Source of the DNA: Paguma larvata
Lineage: Eukaryota > Chordata > Mammalia > Carnivora > Viverridae
DNA length: 64,000 nucleotides
Assembly: GCA_030068075.1 (NCBI GenBank)
Contig: CM057844.1
Location: forward strand, 4,278,001-4,342,000
Direction of reading: 5' to 3'
In this document: positions 1-12,800 of the stretch, one piece after another
Position numbering within the stretch: the first letter of the stretch is position 1
Layout of the letters: each line of letters opens with the position of its first letter
Made by a program: the position numbers and the translations under genes
Notes under the pieces: model-generated
What the model saw: the letters and a program-made list of their open reading frames with translations, nothing else
Told to the model about the DNA's origin: nothing
The model's database searches: none

Positions 1-533
1 GCTGAAAGGGGCTTTGGCATGAAACAATAGTTGATTTACTGTGTGACGGAATTCTTTATTTTGTTTTACATTAAGTCATCATCACACATTTGCTGAGTGG
101 TAAACAGCACCTTAAATTTAATACTAATTTAAAATTGACGTTCTTACAAAAACTGTAAACAGAAGGAATGAGAAAATAATAGCTAACTAAACAAACAGAA
201 AATGATTACTCTTAAGTACTTAAAACTAAATTTCTTATACATTTTTCATTTTCAAATTTCCATGGAGTATAAGCAGATCTCCACATGGACACAATCATGT
301 TTCTATATTTCTCAGCAATCTTACAAGTTGCCAATGAGCTACAGACTGGAAGGAGCAAGTCCCAAGTCCCATTCATCAATTACAAAAGAGAAAAAAGACA
401 AAATGATTAATCTCTTTCAATATAATTTCCTGTTGACCAGAATGTTACTATTAAAATTACTACTAATCACTGATAATCCTAGGTTGGATGGAAAAAAAAT
501 CAAATTTTTACATGTAATTCTTAAAATATTTAA
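1..533. other. XRN2 intron 20, unassigned sequence
   Basis: AT-rich intronic DNA downstream (in gene sense) of exon 20. I recognise no repeat or exon here. Confidence 0.5.
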
Positions 534-710
534 CTTTTTTAAAAAAAGTTTATTTATTTTGAGCGAGAGAGAAAGTGTGAGTAGGGAGGGGCAGAGAGAA
601 AATCCCAAGTAGGCTTCGAACTGTCAGCGCAGAGACCAATACTGGTGTCGAACCTTCATGACCGGAGCCAAAGTTGGTTGCTTAACCGACTAAGCCATCC
701 AGGTGTCCCA
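534..710 (-). repeat. CanSINE (tRNA-derived), diverged
   Basis: The minus strand reads from a GGACACCTGGATGGCTTAGTC head through a TC-rich body to an AAATAAACTTT(A)n tail. AAAATATTTA occurs on both sides (near 522-531 and 710-719), fitting a target-site duplication. It sits in XRN2 intron 20 in the sense orientation. Confidence 0.85.
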
Positions 711-819
711 AAATATTTATCTTCTACAGAAATTCTTTCTTCCCATAAATCATGTTTTCTCAGAGTTTACCAAAAGGAGAAAATTATTTTAACAAAAAGA
801 AATAATGTCTAAATTTTAC

Positions 820-892
820 CTTGCCACGCATATTTCTTCCCATTCAAATCAATAGCAAAATCTTCAGGGTAGAAGTCAATTATACTAGAATC
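820..892 (-). CDS. XRN2: XRN2 exon 20, residues 622-645
   Basis: A 73-nt exon encoding [20 protein letters not shown] then YAWQ, plus the first base of Gly646, between TACAG|GAT and CAAG|GTAAAA. FYP-DF-ID-NGKK-AWQ(G)VALLPF is conserved throughout XRN enzymes. This is the last coding exon in the window. Confidence 0.97.
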
Positions 893-3800
893 CTGTATCA
901 GGGAGAAAAATAAAGATTCAAAACAAAAAGTCACACATGTCTAAATTATAAAGAATCTGACATTTCTTTCATTCATGTTATCAGGCCTGATGAGAAAATG
1001 AGGTTTTATTCCTTTAAAAAATGTTACTAAGATATCAGGTCATTAATCCCAGTAGTAAAACAAAATTGACAATTTTATTTTAAAAAATGGTTGGGGGGTG
1101 GGGCAGAGACATTGTTATAGAAGAATTTTAGAACTGACAACCGTGAGCCCAAGATAGTCAATGAAGAGTTTATGGATGCTAATAATTCCTACTTCCTGTC
1201 GAGGTCTCCTGCTTTTTATCTGGCACTCAAAACAAGTACAGAGATGATCTTAGGTAGCCCAGTCTGAACTCTAGTAGCCACCTCACATGGTGAGAATAAA
1301 TAAAAATAATAACTAACAGGTAGGCTGAGAACAAAGTAACTATTACAAGAATTTCTCCTAGGGGCCCCTGGGTGGCTCAGTCAGTTAAGTGCCCGACTTT
1401 GGTTCAGATCATGACCTAAGAGTTCACGAGTCTGAGCCCCACACTGGGCTCTCTGGAGTAAGAGAACCTGTTTCAGATCCTGTGCTCCCCCCGCCCTCTG
1501 CCCCTCCTTCACTCACGTGTGCTCGCTCTCAAAAATAAAAATAAACATTAAAAAAAAAATTTCTCCTAAATACTTTATTTGCTGGGTAGCATTCTGATGG
1601 CTAAGGAAAGTAGAAAAAAAATATAAAGAACTCAATACTTTTACTTTGTTTCTGGACTTCACTGTTTACTATGAGAGACAAAAGCAATTATGACCAATGT
1701 TAGTGAAATGTATGACAAAAACCCAGTTATCAACACACTCAAAATACTAAGACACTTACAGGATCACTCATGAGCTTCCGCCATGATGGAGGTAGAAAGT
1801 TACCACTTGCAGCTGGAAAAACTCCCATAAGTTGTTCCAGGGGTTTAAACTGCAAGAAAGAAAAAAAGCTTAAGATAAAATAGACAACTTTTATCTAAGC
1901 CAAAATTCTATGAATTCTATGACTCTAAATAACTAAGCTTACCGGTTTAGTGCCCTTCTCAAAATCAGATGGCATGTCTGCAATTCCTTCAAAGTCTGAA
2001 GCAAATGGTGCATAATGGAATGGATAATACCATTTCCAGGAAGCACAGCCCTAGAATATCAACAAAAAAAACAAACAAAAAAAACCCATGACTCAAAAAT
2101 CAAAAATCTATGTTCAATACAGACACAGTAAAGCAAACAAAAATTAGAGTATTATTAACCTATAATATTCTATTTATAAAACACATGACTCTCAGTGCAC
2201 AATGCATATATTAATTTTTTCCCCATAAGTCCTAAAAGTTTTTGATTAACTGAACTTTTACTTTGTATAAATGGCTCCTTGTTTTAAAAACTACTCCATG
2301 GGATGCACATGTGGCTCAGTTGGCTGAACATTAGACTCTTGATTTTGGCTCAGGTCATGATCCCAGGGTCTTGGGATTGAGCTCTATTGCTAAGATCCCC
2401 ACTGCTTCCCACCACCGTTTCTCTTTCCCCTCCTCCCTCCCTATGGCCCCTTCCCAATCATGTTCTCTCTAAAAATAAAAATCTTTTTTATTTTTTGAAA
2501 GTTTATTTATTTGAGAGAGAGAGAGAGCAAGCGTGCACGAACTGGAGAGGGGCAGAGGGAGGAGAGAGAATCCCAAGCAGGCTCCACACTATCATCACAG
2601 AGCCTGATGTGGGACTCAATCTCACGAACCATGAGATCATGACCTGAGCCAAGATCAAGAGTCAGATACTTAACCAACTGAGGCACCCAGGCCCCCCCAA
2701 AATAAATTTTTTTAATTAAAAAATAAAAACTTACTGCAAAGCATCTTTAATAACTAGTAGTTAACACCAAACTTTGTATTTACAAACATATTTGGTAAAA
2801 ATTTTTATCCTTAAAATGTGCTTGGTGATATTTCTTTCCAATTCTACAGCTGCTATCAGCAGATAAATCACAGACCGTTGGTAGCTGGCACTTACTTAGC
2901 ATATAGATGGTATGGGACATCACTGGAACAGTGACTGAGTAAAACTGCCAATGACAGTTTCATTTTACAATTCCCTATTATATTTTCATTGTGACAACTC
3001 TCTCTTTACTATATTTAAGTAAACCTATCCAAAAGAAAACAGTTAAGTTCTACTGATAAAAAAAGTACTAATATGTTTTGATTCTATGCCTAAGAAATTA
3101 AAATCTTGAGGACAAAGTAAACATCAATTTGCAGTATTTTACAGTTTAACTTAATGCATTAAATTACACTTTCCACATAATGACAAACTCCATCTTTTCT
3201 CAGATCACGCCAAGCCTAACTTGCTTTGCTCTCCAAGAATGAAACTAGATATTAATTACTAGTGTCACAATCCCCTCTATGTCTATCCAATCTCTCACAA
3301 TCTGATATGTCAATTATCAAAAGTTTTAAGTCAGATACAGATTACTCTAATTAGAATGCACTTAATGTAACATCACTACATTTCATGGAGGAAATGGGAT
3401 CATTCAAATGTCTTTCAAATTTTTACTAGTATTTTCTAAGCTTTGTCTTTTGCTCATTTAGTGACTATTAATTACTTATTTATTTTTTATGTCCAATTAA
3501 AAAACCACTATACTTTAATCACGTTAAAGACAAAGTACACTCAACCACACTACTTGATGCCAAAATCCTTAGTAAGCACAACAAAAATTATCTGTGTTTA
3601 TATATTAACACTTGAAAAGCTTCAAAGGGTTTACAAATAAATATTATTTAAGGTAATGAATTTTTGAACAAGAAGCTTTTAAAAAAATGAGTCTGGATTT
3701 AATTTCATAACATAGCTCAATAATACAGGTTATTATATAAATTACAATCTTCCTAAAATGATTAGCTAGGTTTAGAGGAAAATATTCTCTCTGTACCTGG

Positions 3801-6800
3801 TAATAATATCGAAGAACCCAGCAGAGCCCCTCAACATAAGACTGTACAACTTTACGTCGGAATTTCTCATCAGCTGCATCAACATCAAATTTGTTCTTGT
3901 AGTACCGCTGCTTCCAACCAGCTTCCCACAGCCTAAAACCCAGGCAGAGTCAGTTCATGTCGAATTAATACTTTCAGTAATTGTTCACCAGTTTATCACT
4001 CAAGCCGTTTTATATTTAATACCCAGGTGAAATGTAAAGGAGCTAAACAGTAATGCTAACACAGCTTCATTTAATTATTTAATTATTTCTAAAAGTCCAT
4101 TTTTACAGGATTTATTATCAACTTAAGAGACAGTTAAACAACAAAAGCCCAAACGATGATTCTAGTAAGACCATTATATAAAACAACATTTTGGAAAAAG
4201 AGACAATAACTGTTTATTAAAGTAGACACTGAATTATTTGTTTGCTCAAATGTTAATGTAAAATATGTTTTATGTGTTTTTTTGATTGTGGGCCAATTCT
4301 AAAACTACATTTTAAGATTAAAATACTAAAGATATTTTATATAATTCAAGGTCCTCCGTTTGTAAAATACATTTAAACTAAACAAAGGAAGTCAACTGAA
4401 TTACTTAAAAAAAAGAAACAGTTGCATGGGTAATTTTTTAAAAGGTAAAAAATGATTTATAAGATAATCTAGGAACCAGGCAGAAAATTATGTTTATACC
4501 TGCTTTCCCCATCCTTGGGCCTTTATCCTTCCTCCAGCTAAGAGCTGTTGGCTTAAGGGAAGGACACACAAACACACATATGGTATGTTCTGGTAAAACT
4601 TAGAAGTAGGTTCACTTCTAACTTACTAAATTCTCATTAATCACTGAAAATACATGTGAAGTATAGGTTTTTCACTCAAAACTATATGGTTTTTTAAGAA
4701 CTCATTTTTCATTCTCTGAAAGATTTTATTGAAGAACACAAGCCAAAGAACACTAAAAAAACAAAGCAAGACAGATCAAGAACATCAAGATGATTCTCAT
4801 TTAGGGCTATTTTCTACCACGTGCCACATCTTACAAACTGCAGTCATGTTCCAGAATACATCGCACCAATTTTAATTCCCACCCACCTGCCCCAAGGATT
4901 CACAGGACATCACTTAGAGGAGAAATATCCTCTATGATGTGGATTTTACCTGTTTTACAGAAAATATTAACAAAATATATTAGCATTTCTTGATAGAAGC
5001 ATTTCTACCTTGACTATTCTCAGCACCAGGATTACACAATAAACTACTAATAAATCAAGTTAACTATTAAGCTGGTATTGATCAAGATGGCTACACAATA
5101 AGAGGAAATTCCAGAGTGGCAGAAACAGAGGATCAGGTAAATGTTCAATCACAAGTCACCACAGACCTCAGAATCTCATCAAAGGACGTTAGGAAAATAC
5201 AGAACCATATATGACACTTGAGAAGTTTCTCATCATAAATGCAAACATACCATCCATGTCCTATAAAGGAAGCAGGAGTTATGGACCACTATTGTTTAAC
5301 TTTGAAATATATCATTTTGCTAAATTCTTAATGAGTTACAATTATTAAGATTGTTGGCCTTTTGCACTTGGAACCTAGGGTTCAATTATGGATTTAATTA
5401 TACGAGAGGCTGTTAACCTTACATAATGATCTCAAACCTCTGGATAAAGAACCAAGGCTTCCCATTACAAATTTCAAGTATACAGCTAAAGAGAAACTTC
5501 TCTGTCATGAAATATAACTGTACACATGCAAGTCTGTGGTTTTAAAAAATATATGTATATCTCTTAGCCTAATGACTCTTGCATATTTCATTTGAGGAAG
5601 AACCTTTCCAACTAAGATTAAAGCAAGCTATATTAAATATCCGAGTGTAACTGAACTTTCTGTGTTAAGCAGCTTGAAAATTTAATCTCAAACAGTAACA
5701 TTCAGATCACATAGACATCTCATGTCTAGCCGATCTAGTGCCTGGTCTCAGAGGGAAAAGTGGCTTGGAGGACAAAAACCTGCACGCATACTAATCTAGA
5801 TACTTAGGTTTAACAGCTATAGCTTACACATCTCACTGGAATTTACTGACTATTCTAACCCTCCACATTAATTACTGGTGGATAAAAAGATCACAGGCAA
5901 GCATCCGAAGGCACTGCTGCTCTAAGCTAAATAGCATTAATTAAACAGCCATCTATTTCAGCAACTTGATAACAAAGTGTTACCAAAAAATGGTTTCACC
6001 TGACGTTATCCTCTGGCTCAGGTTCACTGTCACTGTCTTCCGCTTTTCGCTTAATTCCTCCTATCGGAGACGGGGAGCCATCAGAAGTGAAACTTGTATT
6101 GGGAGATACTGAAGGACTCTGCAAACAATTATGACAGTACAGAGGAAGGATTTAATTATTCATTTCACATAAGAAGTCACATCCAACTGCTATTACAATC
6201 ATGCTTCATGATAATACATTTTTTAAAGCTATTAAATAGATATGGTAAACATATTTAGAAAATACAAAGACTGATCTTGGCCTACACCACTTCTTCAAAA
6301 AAAGAGTAATATAGTTTCAAGCTTCCTATGCTTAAACTCAACAGAATCTGAACATTATTAGAATAAAAATTACTTCAGAAGAAAAAAAGCATTTAATCTT
6401 ACAAATTTTTAAAAATTATATGGCTTGATTATTTTTTCTTTGGTAGTTCCTCCCATTATGAATTTACAACCACTTTACACCAAATAGCAAAGTTGTGAGG
6501 GGGAGAATATAAACGCATAAGTAATATACAAAATAGTCAATGCTGGAAAGTGCTCAACCTCATGCAACTACCAGGAAAGGAATAAAGACACTCTGCCAGA
6601 AAAGCGCTAAATTATGTCATAGATAATGTTTTAAAATTCAATGTACAAGTAAAAAATCTATCGATAACTTAGAAAAATGAAGATTTATTATTTTAAAGAC
6701 TTGGATATCACTTTAAATTCAATGTTATCTTCCCTTTGTAACTAATTCAGGAAACACAGTGAACACTCTAAAGTATTTTAATATTTTATTAAAAAATTAA

Positions 6801-9800
6801 AAATTTCTGCAACTTTAGTTTTTTATGTTATGACCAAAAACACATGTGTCAGAAAAGGTTTTCATGACAGTTTTTTTTTCTATTATTCACAGTACATTAG
6901 ATGTTGCGAGTAAACTGAATTATATTTAAATTACTTTAAACTTTTAAATTTTAAATTATTTTAAAATCGCTTAGGAGGCTATTCTGATGACACAGTAAAT
7001 AAAATTTTAATGAATGTAGTTTACACGATAGGTCAACAAAAGTTACAACAAAGCAGAGCTTATAACTTTCTTTTAAAAATGTATAATTTACATTTTATTT
7101 ATGATACTGTATGGCCAATACTGTTAAAGAACACACACACACAAAACTATAAAAATAAATTCAGGAAGGTGTGGTTGTACTTGAAAATGAGATAGGTATT
7201 TTTAGTCAGACAGATCTGAGTTTGAAATACCAAGTCCAACCTTTATAAGCTATATGGCCTTAGACAAATTTACCTCTGTCAGCTTCAACCTGAAACGGGA
7301 TAACATTCTCTTTGTAGGTTACTGCGAGGATTAAAGTAAACGATATGAATGGTACGTATGAAGGATCAACAATGTAGGCTCCCTACATGGCATACAGTGG
7401 GTCATTTTTCACTAAATCATCACTGTTATTTTTCAAACCCAACACTAAATCCATTTGGATTAAATTATGAGAATGATATTCACATCAATCGTCTAAGTAC
7501 AAAGAAGTTGGATAAAAAGCAAACTTTCCCAAATCGACAAGATTAAACAACAAAAAAAAATCTTTAGGTAACAAATACAACTCCAAAAGAAAACAAGAAG
7601 TGGCTTGTTCTTTAATATTAAATCTCTCCTGGTCTTATACCAACAAAAATCATCTTTCTTGAACATACCAGATTTATACCAATTCAAATTCCTTTTTAAA
7701 AAGCTCTTTTTTGCAATCAAATTTTACTAAATGGCTGTAGATACAGTCAAACCATACTTCAGAATGCAAAACTGAAAAACACAGATTTATGCAGAAACAG
7801 AAGCCAGCTAGTAAAACATTAACAACGACAATGTCCAATACTGGACATGCCCAACAGCTTAAAAAAAAAAAAAACAAAACACAAAAAAATCTGTAACTCA
7901 AAAGGCCCCCTTTAAATGAACTCGTAATTCAGCTTTGTGATTTCCTTAAATTCACAACATTCTAGATGAAAAATCCTTTATGCCAAGACTCCAACAGAAA
8001 TAACTGTGTCAAGGGGAATTAAGATAGGATCGACCAAACAATGTAATCATCAATCTCCCTACTCCTACTCTCATGGCAGACATTATTAATCAACAGTGAG
8101 TCTAGTCCTATAGAGCTTTAATATGATACTGGAATCCTTCTCAAAGAAATCACAGCTGGCCAAGTTTAAACCTGCCAGCCTTCCTGGTATTAAGAAAAAA
8201 AGCATTATATCATCAACCCGGTGTCTGACAATACAAGTCACTCTCAGTTTCACTCTGTGGAGAAGGCAGTCACTATACTCTTAAATGATGCACATCAGCC
8301 TTTTCTGTTCTACTCAAGTGTCTCATCACAATCCTTCACTGACCCTCCATATCCCACTGTTAATGGCGAAAGGAATAAGACAAAAACACAAAAATCAAAC
8401 AGAACAAAAAACACAACAGAAACCCAGGCTGCTTCTCTTAGGAGATGCAAAATCTCAATTCCCAAATTCCAAATCGAAGATCTAAAACTTCGAGATGGGA
8501 ACTGACAAGAATATAAATCAGTCTCCTGATATAACAAAAATTCCAATATATGGACCGCCCTGTAATAAAGGATTTGAGCATCAATAGGGTAACTGTTAGA
8601 ATAATGAAACTTAAATATCAAAACTCATGCAATTTCCCTGAATATATAACAAAAATTTAAATTTGATACCAAACCTTACAAAGTATATTTCCTCTCTCTA
8701 CAGTACACACTCTCTCTTATGCCTAACAATCTGAAATAAGCTATCGCTTTGATTATCTGCTGTCTATCAATTCATGGTCTGTTCCCTCACCCCTGACGCC
8801 TGCCATGTGCTCTGTGCTTACAGTGTGTTGCTACCGGACAAGAGGAAGCTACTGGAGAGCACAGTACTCTGTACTCTGGCTGAGATGATCTGCTTCTTCA
8901 GTCTGGATCACCAAGTTTAAACAAGGAGAGATTTCAGGTGGCAAATCCATTCAGTTCCTGAGGTTCTAAGTACAGAGCAACCAGAATTTGGATAGTGAGA
9001 GCTACCTTAAAATATATATTCAGATCTATTCCATGCCTGAGTTAGAAGGTAAGAGTTTGGGTAGTGAGGAGTACCTATGTTTGACAGACTGGGATTATTC
9101 TGCAAAATGTTCATAACTAATCATCGGGAAGAAAGGTGAAAACCCACTTTTCTCTCTTGTCCCCGTCATGCTTCTAGTACCCAATACCTTTGGCTGCATT
9201 ACAAAAACTCTGTAGCCACTTAGCTATCTATATTTGCATGCATTTTCTTTTCTTTCACATTTAGATAATCATAGATTCAACAAAGTTAAAAATACCTCAA
9301 GGCAAAAGAAATTGAGAAAAAGTACAAAACCACTCCAGGCTAGGTAACAAAATTCACACACAACTGCAAAAGACCTCTGATGGTCACCACTCTTCAATGC
9401 CACATAAAAGTAAGTCACTTACGGAGTTATTCTGCATCCTCATTTCATAGGCTGCTTGTCTCGGATTACTGGCTACTTGAGAACCTGGTGAATTTCTTGA
9501 ACCCAAGGCATGGGGGGTTAATATTCCACCAGGAGAGAAAGCTGGTTGATCTCTCTAACGTAAGTGGAGACAAATGTAGAAATTAAAATTAAATCACAAC
9601 ACAGATAACAGGAAGAAAAAAAGGCAACGGAATAGGATTCTCACTGTAAGCACTTAAAGGAGGAACTGGATTTCTGTTAGCATTTACAGGACTGTGCACA
9701 ATTTGATCTGATGGTAACTCACCCTATAAACAATATTCTGTAATATTTAATAACCATTTTAAAAGTATATGTAACACACTGTTCTGATACATGGAATTTA

Positions 9801-12800
9801 TTCATGTCTCATTAAGCTATTCCACTATAATTACTGACAATTTCAGAATGCATTCAAGAAACAATTTCTGGTACATAAAAATAATTTAACTATTAAGGTT
9901 AAAAAACTAATCAGGAGTTTGATCTATACTTAGGAAAAGCCCCTTTTATTTACCTTTCATCTTGCTAGAATTTAATTCTTCATTTCCAATTAATTAGAGC
10001 TGTAATTATAGCTATAATAGGTGACACTTGTGGCTGACTAATAAAACACACTTGTTACACAGACACTGACTGAAAGAAAATAGCAATACATGAGGCAAGA
10101 ATCAAATACGCCCCTCTGAATCTAAGTTTTTTGAACATATCTGTAACAATAAAGAACTCTACTTTTCTCCCTTCCAGATTCCCCAACTTGCTCATTTCTA
10201 ATAAAATATAAAAATAAATGGGGCACTTGGGTAGCTCAGTCAGTTAAGCATTGATTCTTAATCTTGGTTCACGTTATGATCTCATGGTTTGTGGGTTCAA
10301 GCCCTGCCCTGGTATTGTCTCCCTCTCTCTCTGCCTCTCCCTGACTTGCTCGCTCTCTCTCTCAAAATAAATAAAAATAAACTTTGAAAAAAATATATAA
10401 TAATAAAAGGCAGTCCCTAAACTCTATTGAGTTTAAAATCCAGTAAAGAAGCAAGAAAAATAAGAACTAAAGAAGTAACTACACAGCATTATGCAAGGAA
10501 GTAAGAAAACAAAAAACATTACAAGCAAGAAGCAGCAGAGTTCAGAGAAAGGACTGTCCAGCCTGGGTGAGGGCCGAGACCTTAAGAGAGGCCCTTGTGG
10601 AAAAACTAAGATGTGAGGGAGTTGTGAGGTCAGAAATCCACTTGGAGGTAGCAAATGCAGGCAATGCTCTAAGTCAGGAGGGATGTGATACATTCAGAAG
10701 ACAGGAGGGAAAAGCCGGGCAGCTAGAATCAGACCGGATCAGAGTAGGCTCTGCATGCCAGACTGAGATTGAAGTGGTTCTGAGGGGACTGCAAAGTCAC
10801 CAGTCATTTCCAAATAGAGAAACAACAGTTTCAGGAAGATTAACCTGACAAAGATGCAGACAGAATGCAGTAACTTTTAAGAGGATATAAAGGGTTGACT
10901 GCTTTTATTACAAAAACAATACCTGATTATGACAAAAAAATTCAAATCGCTAAGTGCCACACGCGCATCAAGTGCATCCTTTCAGAGTCCAGAACTCAAA
11001 AAAATTGACACCAGCATTCTTACTCTATGCAAGACGGCAGCTGGGTAGACATTACAACCCTAACCAACTCCTCCTGGAGAAGGACTAAAGCTACTGCAAT
11101 GAACATCTTTCTACTAAACTGTAAACTTATGCTATTGCTAATCTTATGAAATTAATTAAAACTCACCTTCATTCTCTTTCTTTTTTCTTTCTGTCGTCTT
11201 CTAAAACTGTCCTAAAAGTATAAAATCCACATATTCTGTCAAATAATTACACAAAAATGTCAGAGTTAAACATTACCAGGAATGATTTGGGAAACAATTT
11301 AAGTTTTAAAGGAAGACCCCAGAAACCTAGACGCATATAATTAAACTAGGCAATGGACCGTATGTTCAAAGTGCTGTTTATCAGAACCTTTGATGAACAG
11401 AGATCATTCTAAATGGAGTTCAGATATAATTTGTTTCTCTTAATTTTTTTCAGTTAAGTTTTTGACATTATTTCAGGAAAGAATGCAAGAGTCACGACAA
11501 AGACTCTTGGTTTCACCCTGGAGCAAACAGGCTGTCAATATGGAGAAGATGCAAATAAGTAAGGAAACAAATGATACTTAAGTTTTAGCTGAATACAGTT
11601 AATAACCAAGACGTCCATTTAAAAACAAATCGACAATTTAATAATGAGCTTGTGTTACCTAAAAAGAGCTTGGCAGTTGCTAATTCTGTAGCATGCACAC
11701 CACAGAGTGAGTAAAGGAAGAAGTGGGGCTCTATGCAAACATCACTCCCCCCACCACGTTCTAACAAGTCAATCTAATGAAAGGAAGGAAGGAAATTCAG
11801 ATGTCTGCCCTGCTCATTCTGAGTCAATTTACTCTGATCCAAGAAAGGGTCCAGTCTGCATGGATTCTTCCCCTCTGCTCGTTTTCAAAATGTAGTCACG
11901 GTTTCAATTAAACAGGATTTGGGGTTGATCTTATTTCCCACTAACTGTTTGGCCATTCAAACGCCTCCCTGGCCCCAGCAAGCATTCCTCCCATGCCCAA
12001 GATTCTGTGAGAATCAAGGCACTTGGAATGTCAACTGAGGTTCTACGATAGCCCAAACAGGGGCCGGAATTACTATACTGACCGCCACCTTACTAGCTGC
12101 AGTTCTCTCCCCTTCAAATCAGTAATGCCAACTGCAAAACAACACCCTTAATAAGATCTTTAATTTGTACTTTCTGCCAGAAGAGAAGCTGAATGTTGGA
12201 TATATGGTGAATGACTACCTTAAAACCTCCTAAGATATGAAATCCACCAATTTCTTTAATCAAGCTTTCCTCTCCATCTTTAATGAAATATCTCTCATCT
12301 AGGCCACCAATGAGCTACAGATTATGAAATTCATTAGTCAGTTTTCAGTCCTCATCTGACCATGACTCTTTCTATCTTGAATCATGCTCTTCACTTGGCT
12401 TCCAAGCCACTACACTCACCTGGTTCTCTTCTTTCACTCTTGCTGCATGCCTTTCCTCCTTGACTCCCGAATCTCTTAATATTAGTGTTCCCCTGTGTGT
12501 AATACTTGGACTTCTCTACTCTCATGAGAACAGTCATCTGACCTCACGGCTTTAAACACCATCTACATGGTGATGAGTCTCCAACCAGGACCTTTCCATA
12601 TTCAGTATCTCCAAGTAGGTGTCTCAAACTTAATATGCCCACCCAACTTTGCACCTCCCAGTCTTTTTTATCAATTGCTCACTCAGACCATTTTTCAACT
12701 GCTCAGACAAAAATGCCTTGGAGTCATTCTTGATACCTTTTCTTTTCTCAACCTAACATCAGCCAATCCAGTGATTCTATCATCAAAACATATTCAAATT

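Noticed and set aside
1361..1557. tRNA-like A and B boxes in the SINE heads as functional tRNA genes
   Set aside because: They are SINE promoter relics: no cloverleaf acceptor stem closes, and the sequence continues into the TC body and A-tail.
8221..8621. 94- and 103-codon frames on opposite strands in XRN2 intron 15
   Set aside because: No similarity to any family I know, no splice or promoter context, and mutual overlap; chance frames.
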